Assembly (NCBI GenBank): GCA_002378975.1
Contig: DFST01000138.1
Location: 1 to 45,443 of the forward strand
Origin: Chitinophagaceae bacterium UBA3430
GTDB taxonomy: Bacteria > Bacteroidota > Bacteroidia > Chitinophagales > Chitinophagaceae
DNA: 45,443 nt
Direction: 5' to 3'
Every line of letters starts with the position of its first letter. Within the stretch, counting starts at the first letter, position 1. This document shows positions 33,311 through 42,126 of the stretch, in pieces. The position numbers and the translations under genes are program-made. The notes under the pieces are model-generated. The model was given only the letters and a program-made list of their open reading frames with translations, did no database searches and had not been told where the DNA came from.

Positions 33311-34330
33311 TCAGAGCACCTGAAATCCATATGCATATGGATCGTCTTCGGGATCGATCGTGATCCGATTCTCTCCATACATACGCGCCCAGCCTTCCAC
33401 CGAGGGACGGATGGATTTTCTTCCATGAAAATCCAATTCGGATTCGATACGCCCAATGAACTTACTCCCAATTACACTCTCGTGCACAAACAGATCACCG
33501 GATTTAAGCATCCCCTTGTGATGCCACTGAGCCATGCGGGCGGAAGTACCGGTACCACAAGGAGAACGATCTATGGCCTTATCGCCATAGAAAACCGCAT
33601 TGCGTGCCGTTGAACTCGGATCCTTTACATCCCCCGTCCATAGAATATGCGAACAACCCTTGATGGTTTCGTTCTCGGGATGATGGAATTCTTTTAATTG
33701 ATTGATGTTATTGCGCAAGATGCGTGACCAAGCGATCAATTGATCGATGGGATAAGCATCGATGCCGGCGTAATTGGACTGACGATCCACGATCGCGTAG
33801 AAATTACCTCCATAAGCCACATCGACCTGAATCATTCCCAAGCCCGGGCATTCCACCTCCAGCGACTCCGTATCCAGATAGGCAGGAACATTGGTCAGCT
33901 TCACCGAATCGACTTGCAGGGTTCCATCGCTGCGCACATGCGACTTGTATTCGATCTCTACCAGTCCGGCTGGGGCCTCCATGCGCACTTTCCCGGGTTG
34001 CTGAGGACGGATCAGTCCGGATTCGATCCCCATCGTAATGGTACCGATCGTTCCATGTCCGCACATGGGCAAACAGCCGCTGGTCTCGATGAAAAGCACC
34101 CCCACGTCATTGGCCGGATCGTGCGGCGGATACAGGATGCTCCCGCTCATCATATCATGACCCCGGGGCTCGAACATGAGCCCCTTTCGGATCCAGTCAT
34201 ACTCACGTAAAAAATGTTGACGTTTCTCGCTCATGTTGCGGCCTTGCAGTGCCGGACCTCCGGAACGAACCAGTCGAACGGGATTTCCGCAGGTATGCCC
34301 GTCTAAACAATCAAAAACATGCTTGGCCAT
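33311..34330 (-). CDS. 4-Hydroxyproline 2-epimerase (proline racemase family)
   Basis: 339 residues. Both catalytic cysteines of the two-base mechanism are present: C90 in CLPMCGHGTIGT and C258 in DRSPCGTGTSAR. This separates it from trans-3-hydroxyproline dehydratases, which lack one of them. Other family blocks are DGHTCGNPVRLV and YGGNFYAIVD. It epimerises trans-4-hydroxy-L-proline to cis-4-hydroxy-D-proline. The adjacent FAD dehydrogenase, deaminase-like and semialdehyde dehydrogenase genes support hydroxyproline rather than proline as substrate. Confidence 0.92.
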   Translation of the reverse strand: MAKHVFDCLDGHTCGNPVRLVRSGGPALQGRNMSEKRQHFLREYDWIRKGLMFEPRGHDMMSGSILYPPHDPANDVGVLFIETSGCLPMCGHGTIGTITMGIESGLIRPQQPGKVRMEAPAGLVEIEYKSHVRSDGTLQVDSVKLTNVPAYLDTESLEVECPGLGMIQVDVAYGGNFYAIVDRQSNYAGIDAYPIDQLIAWSRILRNNINQLKEFHHPENETIKGCSHILWTGDVKDPSSTARNAVFYGDKAIDRSPCGTGTSARMAQWHHKGMLKSGDLFVHESVIGSKFIGRIESELDFHGRKSIRPSVEGWARMYGENRITIDPEDDPYAYGFQVL

Positions 34331-34381
34331 AATCGAACTCGGGTGATGGGTGTTTTGTAAATTAGCGGAATATTCTTGTAC

Positions 34382-35650
34382 ATGGAGACTTACGGTAAAA
34401 TATTACTCATCGCCATCCCGATCTTCTTGCTGTTCGTGCTATTTGAAAAATGGTGGGGCTGGCGCAAGGGCTTTGACACCGTTCGGAATATCGACATGAT
34501 CGCCTCACTCAGTTCCGGGATCACCAATGTTACGAAGTCGGTTTTGGAACTGACCATCATCGTTGCGATCTATCCGTTCATGCTCGATCATTTTGCGCTG
34601 ACCCGCATCGAAAATCAATGGATGATCTATGTGATCACCTTCATCATCCTCGACTTCAATGGATATTGGATCCACCGGTGGAGCCATAAGATCAATTTGT
34701 TCTGGAACTTACACGTCATACATCACAGCAGCGAAGAATTCAATCTGGCCTGTGCCCTGCGTCAAAGCATCTCCGCCTTTTTTAATCTGTTCACGATTTT
34801 ATTGTTACCGGCTGCATTATTGGGAATCCCTCAGATGGTGATCGCCACAATCGCTCCCTTGCACCTGTTTGCGCAATTCTGGTATCACACCCGTCACATC
34901 AACAAAATGGGATTTTTAGAAAAGATCCTGGTAACCCCTTCCCATCACCGGGTGCATCACGCGGTCAACCCGGAGTACATGGACAAAAACTTGGCGCAGA
35001 TCTTCATCATCTGGGATAAGCTATTCGGAACTTTCGCCGAGGAGCGCGCCGATGTGCCGCCGGTCTATGGCATTTCCCGTCCAGCCCGTACCTGGAATCC
35101 GATCCGCATCAATTTTCAGCACTTAGGATTACTTATTACCGATGCCTGGCGTACGCATAGCTGGAAAGATAAATTCAGCATATGGTTCAAGCCAACCGGA
35201 TACCGACCCGCTGATGTGGAGATCAGTCACCCCGTCAATAAAATAGAAGACGTCTATCAGTATCAGAAATACGAAACACCCAGCAACACCGCGTTCAGCA
35301 GCTGGGCCTGGATCCAACTTTTTGCTATGTTGGGATTCATTACTTATCTGTTTGGCAACATCGCTTACCTCAACGAGCTTAACACTTCCTATATCTATTT
35401 GTATGGCGCTTTCATCTTCCTATCGGTACACGCGTTCACTGAACTGCTGGATGGAAGAAAGTGGGCTTGGATTTGGGAATTGATCCGATGCGGATTTGGT
35501 TCGGCTATTTTACTTATCCAGCACGATTGGTTCGGCATACGGCTCCTTATGCCTAATATTCCATTGGTGATCGGTATTTACTTTTTGATCTCACTCGCGA
35601 TTACGCTGTATTTTTCCAACCCGACAAGAAGAGAAACTTCATCGAACTGA
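34382..35650 (+). CDS. Fatty acid hydroxylase / sterol desaturase superfamily membrane protein (AGMO-like)
   Basis: 422 residues from the ATG at 34382; the TTG two codons earlier is less likely. Eight-histidine di-iron motif: HRWSH, HVIHHSSEEFN and, further on, HHRVHHAVN, plus WYHTRHI between them. Several N-terminal helices and an extra C-terminal block of about four helices (from residue 308) give an architecture like alkylglycerol monooxygenase (TMEM195) rather than short sterol desaturases. It probably hydroxylates or cleaves a lipid using O2; substrate unknown. It lies opposite in direction to the hydroxyproline genes around it and its end overlaps the dehydrogenase gene by 12 bases. Confidence 0.88.
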   Translation: METYGKILLIAIPIFLLFVLFEKWWGWRKGFDTVRNIDMIASLSSGITNVTKSVLELTIIVAIYPFMLDHFALTRIENQWMIYVITFIILDFNGYWIHRWSHKINLFWNLHVIHHSSEEFNLACALRQSISAFFNLFTILLLPAALLGIPQMVIATIAPLHLFAQFWYHTRHINKMGFLEKILVTPSHHRVHHAVNPEYMDKNLAQIFIIWDKLFGTFAEERADVPPVYGISRPARTWNPIRINFQHLGLLITDAWRTHSWKDKFSIWFKPTGYRPADVEISHPVNKIEDVYQYQKYETPSNTAFSSWAWIQLFAMLGFITYLFGNIAYLNELNTSYIYLYGAFIFLSVHAFTELLDGRKWAWIWELIRCGFGSAILLIQHDWFGIRLLMPNIPLVIGIYFLISLAITLYFSNPTRRETSSN

Positions 35651-37126
35651 GTCATTACTCCAGGCACCATCGATCTTTCGCCAAATCTGCAAGGGATTCG
35701 CAGACTTCAACTCATCGGGCAGTAAGTCATCCGGACAATTTTGATAACTGATGGGACGTACGAAACGCAGGATTGCATCGCTACCCACTGCCGTGAACCG
35801 CGGGTCGGTGGTTGCCGGAAAGGGGCCTCCATGCTGCATCGACTGGACCACTTCAACCCCGGTTGGTACCATATTAAAATTAAGTCGACCACAGCGGGTC
35901 TGAAGTATTTGCAGCAAACCAGATTGTGCCGACAACTCTGCGGGTGTACCAAATACGGAGCAGGTCAACTGCCCCTCAATGTGTGCAGCAGCCACCAATA
36001 AATCTGAGAGCGTCGGACAAACAACCAACAACGTTGCTGGACCAAATACTTCTTGATGCAAGGATGAGTCTTGTATAAAACGATTCAACGAAGTCTCCGT
36101 CAACTGAGGCGTAACACATAGATCGGGCTGCTCAACCGATGCCACCAAGGTCGATACACCCGCTTTGGCTCTCCACTCGGTAGAGCTGGATTGATAATTG
36201 TCTTTGATTCCTGTATGCAACATGGGTGCCGGCGCAACAGATTGCAACAACGCTTTCAATTTGTTTTTAAAGTGCAGCAATGAATCTCCCTCCACGGCAA
36301 ACAAAAGCCCTGGGTTGGTACAAAACTGTCCAACACCTAGTATAACCGAGCCGGCGATCTTTTCAGCCAAGGATTCGGCTTCCAACCCCATTTGTTCGGG
36401 TAATAAAAAGATGGGATTTACGCTTCCCATTTCGGCAAACACTGGAATTGGATGAGGACGTTGATTGGCCCAATCGAACAATTGCTTACCCCCATTGAAA
36501 GATCCGGTAAATCCAACAGCGCTTGTGTTACGATGCTGAACCAATGCCTTGCCTACTTCATTAGAAGCGCCGTATACATGTTGGAATGTATCAATTGGCA
36601 GTCCGCATTTTTCCAGGGCTCGACGAATGGCTGCGGTTGCCATTGCAGAGGTCTCCGGATGGGCCGGATGCGCTTTAACGATCACAGAACATCCAGCTGC
36701 CAAGGCGGAGGCTGTATCCCCTCCGGCGGTAGAATAAGCATAGGGGAAATTGCTGGCGCCAAAAACAACGACCGGTCCCAAGGGGATCATCATTTTTCGC
36801 AGATCGGGTCGAGGAGGATTTCGGTTGGGGAAAGCGGTATCGATGCTGATGCGCATCCAATCACCCTCGGCACAAGCTTGGCCGTATGATTCCAATTGAT
36901 AGATGGTTCGAGCCCGTTCATTGCGCAAGCGTGCCTCGGGCAGATTCGTCTCCTGATGGGCAACCTGGATCCATGCATCGCCTATCTCCTCCAATTCGGA
37001 GGCTATGGCACGTAGTAATTCGGCTCGTTTAAGCAAGGATACCTGTCGGTACGTATCGAATGCTTGCTGGGATTTCTCCAAAACCGCATCGATCTGCTGC
37101 AAGGGTATATCGGGATAGATTTCCAT
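35639..37126 (-). CDS. 2-Oxoglutarate semialdehyde dehydrogenase-type aldehyde dehydrogenase (NADP+)
   Basis: 495 residues, ALDH superfamily. Catalytic Cys is C269 in GVGQFCTNPG; the general base is E232 in FAEMGSVNP; cofactor-binding parts are VFGASNFPYAYS and GFTGSFNGGK. The GQFCTNPG and FAEMGSVNPIF forms are typical of NADP+-dependent 2-oxoglutarate semialdehyde dehydrogenases of hydroxyproline or aldarate breakdown. It would oxidise the semialdehyde made by the DapA-like enzyme to 2-oxoglutarate. It starts 5 bases after that gene. Confidence 0.92.
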   Translation of the reverse strand: MEIYPDIPLQQIDAVLEKSQQAFDTYRQVSLLKRAELLRAIASELEEIGDAWIQVAHQETNLPEARLRNERARTIYQLESYGQACAEGDWMRISIDTAFPNRNPPRPDLRKMMIPLGPVVVFGASNFPYAYSTAGGDTASALAAGCSVIVKAHPAHPETSAMATAAIRRALEKCGLPIDTFQHVYGASNEVGKALVQHRNTSAVGFTGSFNGGKQLFDWANQRPHPIPVFAEMGSVNPIFLLPEQMGLEAESLAEKIAGSVILGVGQFCTNPGLLFAVEGDSLLHFKNKLKALLQSVAPAPMLHTGIKDNYQSSSTEWRAKAGVSTLVASVEQPDLCVTPQLTETSLNRFIQDSSLHQEVFGPATLLVVCPTLSDLLVAAAHIEGQLTCSVFGTPAELSAQSGLLQILQTRCGRLNFNMVPTGVEVVQSMQHGGPFPATTDPRFTAVGSDAILRFVRPISYQNCPDDLLPDELKSANPLQIWRKIDGAWSNDSVR

Positions 37127-37131
37127 CTGGA

Positions 37132-38031
37132 TTAATCGAATGTAGGCCGATTGGCCAAGGCCGACTGAATGATTTTTGTTACTTGTAAACGCTCCTCGCC
37201 TTCCAAGATCAATCGAGGCGCCCGCACGAATTCACTGCCGATGCCCGTGTGGGTAGCAGCGAGCTTGATGTATTGCACCAATTTGGGATGTATGTCCAAT
37301 TCAAGCAAGGGCATGAACCAACGATATAATTGTCGAGCCTTCTCCAATTCACCGGCCTGTACCCAATCATAGATCTGCACGGTTTCACGCGGGAATGCAT
37401 CGACCAATCCGGCCACCCATCCATGCGCACCCAAACAAAGCTCCTCCAGGGCCAAGGTGTCCACCCCGCACAATATTTTAAATCGATCACCAAAACGATT
37501 GAGCATGCGCGTAAGGTTGGTTACATCGCGTGAACTTTCCTTGAGTGCCTGTACATGAGGGAGGTCTACCAGTGAGTCGAATAGTTCCGGGCGAAAATCA
37601 ATCTTGTAGTCGACCGGATTGTTGTAGATCATGATCGGCAAATCGGTCGATTGTGCAACGGTTCTAAAGTAGTGAATGGTTTCTCGATCATCCGATTTGT
37701 AACGCATGGGAGGTAAAAGCATCAACCCATCTGCGCCCCATTTGCTGGCCAGGGTCACCTGTTCAATGGCAGATCGTGTGGTTGATTCAGCAATGTTTAA
37801 AATAACGGGGATGCGTCCATCGATTAATTGCTTGGCTGCCTGTACAAGTTCTTTTTTCTCCTCGGACTGCAAGGTGCTGGCCTCGCCCAGTGATCCGCCA
37901 ATGATCACACCCTGAACCCCGGCCTCCAATTGAGCCTGTAAGTTCTTTTCAAACAACGGAAGATCGAGTTGATCATCGGCGGTAAACGGGGTCAGCAATG
38001 CGGGATAAACACCGGTCCATTGGGGTATCAT
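37132..38031 (-). CDS. DapA/N-acetylneuraminate lyase-family enzyme, probably pyrroline-4-hydroxy-2-carboxylate deaminase
   Basis: 299 residues, class I aldolase TIM barrel. The Schiff-base lysine is K164 (VQALKESSRD) and the catalytic tyrosine Y136 (IMIYNNPVDY). The GGSLGEASTL block (45-54) replaces the GTTGES of DapA, a change seen in deaminase/dehydratase members of the superfamily. In the hydroxyproline pathway such an enzyme converts pyrroline-4-hydroxy-2-carboxylate to 2-oxoglutarate semialdehyde and ammonia. It is first of the minus-strand genes and divergent from the secreted subtilase. A true dihydrodipicolinate synthase is unlikely given the neighbours. Confidence 0.9.
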   Translation of the reverse strand: MIPQWTGVYPALLTPFTADDQLDLPLFEKNLQAQLEAGVQGVIIGGSLGEASTLQSEEKKELVQAAKQLIDGRIPVILNIAESTTRSAIEQVTLASKWGADGLMLLPPMRYKSDDRETIHYFRTVAQSTDLPIMIYNNPVDYKIDFRPELFDSLVDLPHVQALKESSRDVTNLTRMLNRFGDRFKILCGVDTLALEELCLGAHGWVAGLVDAFPRETVQIYDWVQAGELEKARQLYRWFMPLLELDIHPKLVQYIKLAATHTGIGSEFVRAPRLILEGEERLQVTKIIQSALANRPTFD

Positions 38032-38085
38032 AGCAGCATCTTGTTGAATCGGGAAGGTACAGTTTTCATCAGTTAATCCACAGAA

Positions 38086-38116
38086 CAGAAATTGATGCAG
38101 GACCGGTCCATTTCTG
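38086..38116. promoter_or_regulatory. Nested dyads in the 115-bp divergent hydroxyproline/subtilase spacer
   Basis: CAGAAAT (38086-38092) and ATTTCTG (38110-38116) are inverted copies, and between them lies the perfect 10-bp palindrome GGACCGGTCC (38100-38109). The two dyads are not concentric. Position between two divergent genes makes a regulator site possible. Confidence 0.3.
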
Positions 38117-38146
38117 ATTGATTTTTTACTATTTTAACGGACTAAA

Positions 38147-41100
38147 ATGCACGCCATGACTGCTCATTTCCAACGTTTGCTTTTCATTGCTTTTTGTTTG
38201 ATCATCCAGAATACTGCACTGGCCCAGGCCGATGCATACCGGTTACGATTACGCGGTGGGGAGTTCACTCCCGCACCAAACACGGATCGTATTCAAGCAC
38301 AAGCCGATTACCTAACGAAAACAGCCTTTGCAAACAAGCATTATGTGTTGCTGCAATTCCAACAGCTTCCCAATTATACAGCGCGTCAAGCGATGGCAAG
38401 TGAAGGCATTGAACTGCTCGAATACATTCCTGAACTAGCTTATACCGCCGCTATCCGAAATGATATCGAATGGACTCGCTTGCAACAATCAGGTGTTCGA
38501 AGCATTACGTATTTAAAGGCTGAGCACAAGACCGTTCCCGCCCTGTTGCAAGGTCTGGCTCCGAACCATGCCATCATGCAACCCGGTTGGGTTGATCTAA
38601 CCATCTTAACCTATGAGCGACTGGACCGGTCAAGCATTGTGGGTAGTCTGTTATCATTGGGTACGCAGGTATTGGATGAGATGCCGCCATTCAAGCGGTT
38701 TACCGTTCGCGCCCCGATTGCCAATATGACCCGCATTGCGGCTCTTCCCTTTGTTCAGTGGGTGGAATTCATTGATGCACCGAATCAATTGGAGAATCTG
38801 CCCGGGCGATCACTTCACCGCGTAAATGTGCTGAATGACGGAGTACGAAATCTTAAAGGCGATGGAATCAACGTGGGGATCTGGGATGGTGGTGAGGTTA
38901 GTCCGCATCTAGACTTCTCGCCCGCTGGCCGACGGACCTTAATGGAAAATAGCAGTGCGTCTGACCACTCCACACACTGTGCCGGAACGATCTGCGGACG
39001 TGGATTGATCAATCCGACCGCCCGCGGCATGGCGCCCAATGCCAAGATATACTCCTACAACTTCAATGGAAATATTCAATCGGAGATGACTACTGCCATT
39101 CCCACACTGGGATTAAACGTTAGTAGCCATTCTTATGGAAGCACCCAAACATGTGGATTGACGGGATCGGGCGTAGCCTATTCTGCGACCAGCGTTGCGA
39201 CCGATGTAAATCTGAACAACTTCCCTTATCACCTGCATGTTCATTCTGCCGGCAATTCACAGTCAGCTTGTACGGGCGGATGGTCTACCATCACATCAAG
39301 CGGAAAAACAGCGAAGAACAACATCTTGGTCGCGAATATCACGAGCACCGAGACTTTGTCAACCAGCTCGAGTTGCGGACCGGTGCTGGATGGTCGAGTG
39401 AAACCAGAAATCAGTGCCATGGGCACGAGTGTGTTCTCCACAACGACTCCTTTAAATGCGTACACAACCATGAGTGGAACCTCCATGGCCACCCCGGGCG
39501 TGGCAGGCTCGATTGCACTATTGGTTCAGCGTTACAAACAACTCAACAGCAACCAACTACCGCCTTCCTCCCTCATTAAGAACACCGTATTGAACACTGC
39601 ACGCGACTTAGGCAACGTCGGACCCGATTATCGATTCGGATACGGACGCATCAATGCACTGCAGGCAGTTCGCATTCTGGAGGATAATCGATATCGAATC
39701 GCTACCATCACCACTGGATTCTCCAATGAGGAAGTGATCATCATACCCGCAGGTGCTGCCCGATTAAAGGTGATGCTTACCTGGAACGACCCCGCCGGGA
39801 CAGCCAATGCGAATCCGGCGTTGGTCAACAACCTGGACCTGAAAGTTATCCAAGGCCCAACCACCTATCTGCCTTGGGTACTGGACCCAAACAATCCGGG
39901 CACCCCGGCCACTACCGGCGTTGACAATGTGAGCAACATTGAACAAATCAGCATCGACAATCCAACAGCTGGTTCTTACACCTTGCGCGTTTTGGGAACC
40001 GCCGTTCCAACCGGTGCGAATCAAACCTATTCGCTAACCTGGACCATCGAAACGCCCAGCATTGAAGTAACTTATCCAAACGGTAATGAATCACTGAACC
40101 CGGGTACGAATGAAGTGATCACCTGGGACAATACTGGCATCACCGGTACTCAAACCGTTGAGTACTCACTGGATGGCGGAGCCAACTGGATCACAATAAT
40201 CTCTGGCCTGACTGCCACCACACAACGATTAACCTGGGGTGTACCGGCTGCCAATACTTCCACCGCCTTGATCCGCATCAGTGCCGGTGGAGTAACCGAT
40301 CAAAGCGACAACACTTTCAAGATCCTAGGCACCGTAACCGGTTTTACTGGAAATGGCGCGGCCTGCAACGCCGGGGAGATTACATTCACCTGGAATGCGA
40401 CGACCAACGCAACGAACTATGACATCTATCGCTTGAATGACGCCACGGGCGAGTTTGATCTGATGGCTCCTAACGTGTCTGGCACTAGCTATACAGCCAG
40501 CGGACTTACCCCCAACACCGCATACTGGTTCACCATTCGTTCAAAAAACAACATTACGAATGCAGTGAGTGAGCGGTCTGTTGCGATTAGTGTTACTGCC
40601 TCGAATGGAGGCGGCGGACTGGGCGCAGTTGGATCCATTAGTGGCATCCAAACAATCTGCGGAACACAAAACAATGTCAGCTACTCCATCTCAGCTGTAG
40701 GAGGTGCTACTTCTTACAATTGGACTGTACCTGCCGGTGCTTCGATTGTTTCTGGTCAGGGAACAACCACCATCGCTGTAAACTATGCCGTTGGTGCCAG
40801 CAGTGGAAATGTGGCGGTCAGCGCCAGCAATGGTGCCTGCAACACAACGCCGTCAACTCTGAGCATAACCATTGGAAGCGGATCCATTGCTGCCCCGATC
40901 AGTGGCGGCAACCAGGCGCAGATCGTTTGTCCCGGTACTACTGTTCCAACCTTGGTCGCCAGTGCTACGGTTCCTGCCGGACATACACTTCGTTGGTACG
41001 ATGCAGCTAATGGAGGTAATGTGATTTCGAACCCCACTTCCAACACCGTGGGTTCCATTACCTACTATGCGGCGAGCGTTAACAACACCACTGGCTGTGA

Positions 41101-42091
41101 GAGCAGTGCAAGAACAGCCGTCACCCTGACCATCACGTCGGTACCGGCTGCTTCCATCACCGCCACCGGTCCTACCACTTTTTGCGCGGGCTCGACGGTA
41201 TTACTAGTTGCCAATACCGGCGCTAGTTATTCCTGGAGCACAGGGGCCACAACCGGATCGATCTTGGTGAATACATCTGGCACTTATACAGTCACCACTA
41301 CCAATAATGGATGCGTCAGTACTTCCGCACCGGTTTCCGTAACAGTTAACCCCCTTCCGACAAACAACGTAACAGCTAGCGGGCCACTCGCCTTTTGCCA
41401 AGGCAATAACGTTGTATTAAGCGCACCGTCCGGAAATACACAATACAGCTGGAGCAACGGAGCTACTTCTTCCAGCATCACGGTTACCACCGGCGGGACG
41501 TACACAGTCAACATCACCAACGGATTTGGATGTACGAATTCATCCTTGGCTACTACCGTCACGGTCAGTCCAAACCCGGTTGTTACACTCAGTGCGTCGC
41601 CGTATCGAAATCTCTACCCCGGACTCACCACCAACCTCACTGCACAGGTTTCACCTGCCGGTAGTTATAGTTACACCTGGTATAGAAATGGAAATACCAT
41701 TTCCGGTGTTAGCGGAAATTCGATCAACGGAATCGACCTGGCACAATTGGGGCAGTATAGTGTACGGGTAGCCAATCAAACCGGACTCCCCTGCAGCAAC
41801 AATTCAAATCTGGTCACGATCGGAGATTCTGCCACACAGCGATTGTTCATACTGCCGAACCCAAGCAAGGGCCAATATGAAGTGGCTTATTATTCAGCCG
41901 GTAACGAACAATTCACGCTGTCGGTCTACGATGGGCGCGGCGCATTGGCTTATCGGCGTAGCTACACGATCAACGGAGCTTACCAACGGATGCCAGTCGA
42001 CATGCGTACGCATGCAAGTGGCATCTATCAGCTGGTGCTGACAGACCGGTCTGGCAAACGATTGGCCAACGGAAAAGTATTGATCCGATAA
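38147..42091 (+). CDS. Secreted S8 subtilisin-family protease with C-terminal type IX sorting domain
   Basis: 1314 residues. Signal peptide at 1-27 (ends ALAQ), a propeptide-like region to about 230, then the S8 domain with triad D247 (GIWDGGEVSPHLDF), H277 (STHCAGT) and S446 (MSGTSMATPG). After it come a beta-sandwich (about 525-640), an Ig-like block, a fibronectin type III domain (about 725-810), and Ig/PKD-like repeats with GxYTVxxTNxxGC units (1050-1160). The final 80 residues, from LFILPNPSKGQYEV to KVLIR, are a type A sorting domain, so the enzyme leaves the cell by the type IX system and becomes surface-bound or free. An ATG at 38156 is an alternative start. Substrate unknown. Confidence 0.93.
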   Translation: MHAMTAHFQRLLFIAFCLIIQNTALAQADAYRLRLRGGEFTPAPNTDRIQAQADYLTKTAFANKHYVLLQFQQLPNYTARQAMASEGIELLEYIPELAYTAAIRNDIEWTRLQQSGVRSITYLKAEHKTVPALLQGLAPNHAIMQPGWVDLTILTYERLDRSSIVGSLLSLGTQVLDEMPPFKRFTVRAPIANMTRIAALPFVQWVEFIDAPNQLENLPGRSLHRVNVLNDGVRNLKGDGINVGIWDGGEVSPHLDFSPAGRRTLMENSSASDHSTHCAGTICGRGLINPTARGMAPNAKIYSYNFNGNIQSEMTTAIPTLGLNVSSHSYGSTQTCGLTGSGVAYSATSVATDVNLNNFPYHLHVHSAGNSQSACTGGWSTITSSGKTAKNNILVANITSTETLSTSSSCGPVLDGRVKPEISAMGTSVFSTTTPLNAYTTMSGTSMATPGVAGSIALLVQRYKQLNSNQLPPSSLIKNTVLNTARDLGNVGPDYRFGYGRINALQAVRILEDNRYRIATITTGFSNEEVIIIPAGAARLKVMLTWNDPAGTANANPALVNNLDLKVIQGPTTYLPWVLDPNNPGTPATTGVDNVSNIEQISIDNPTAGSYTLRVLGTAVPTGANQTYSLTWTIETPSIEVTYPNGNESLNPGTNEVITWDNTGITGTQTVEYSLDGGANWITIISGLTATTQRLTWGVPAANTSTALIRISAGGVTDQSDNTFKILGTVTGFTGNGAACNAGEITFTWNATTNATNYDIYRLNDATGEFDLMAPNVSGTSYTASGLTPNTAYWFTIRSKNNITNAVSERSVAISVTASNGGGGLGAVGSISGIQTICGTQNNVSYSISAVGGATSYNWTVPAGASIVSGQGTTTIAVNYAVGASSGNVAVSASNGACNTTPSTLSITIGSGSIAAPISGGNQAQIVCPGTTVPTLVASATVPAGHTLRWYDAANGGNVISNPTSNTVGSITYYAASVNNTTGCESSARTAVTLTITSVPAASITATGPTTFCAGSTVLLVANTGASYSWSTGATTGSILVNTSGTYTVTTTNNGCVSTSAPVSVTVNPLPTNNVTASGPLAFCQGNNVVLSAPSGNTQYSWSNGATSSSITVTTGGTYTVNITNGFGCTNSSLATTVTVSPNPVVTLSASPYRNLYPGLTTNLTAQVSPAGSYSYTWYRNGNTISGVSGNSINGIDLAQLGQYSVRVANQTGLPCSNNSNLVTIGDSATQRLFILPNPSKGQYEVAYYSAGNEQFTLSVYDGRGALAYRRSYTINGAYQRMPVDMRTHASGIYQLVLTDRSGKRLANGKVLIR

Positions 42092-42093
42092 AA

Positions 42094-42126
42094 CAAAAAA
42101 AGCCCCGAATGATTCGGGGCTTTTTT
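42094..42126. terminator. Bidirectional intrinsic terminator between subtilase and rimO
   Basis: AGCCCCGAA (42101-42109) pairs perfectly with TTCGGGGCT (42113-42121) around a 3-base loop. A run of A precedes and a run of T follows, so it can end transcription on both strands. The rimO stop codon (42125-42127) lies inside the T run. Confidence 0.95.

Noticed and set aside
37132..38031. Dihydrodipicolinate synthase of lysine biosynthesis
   Set aside because: The GTTGES-type block is replaced by GGSLGEAS and the neighbours all belong to hydroxyproline breakdown.
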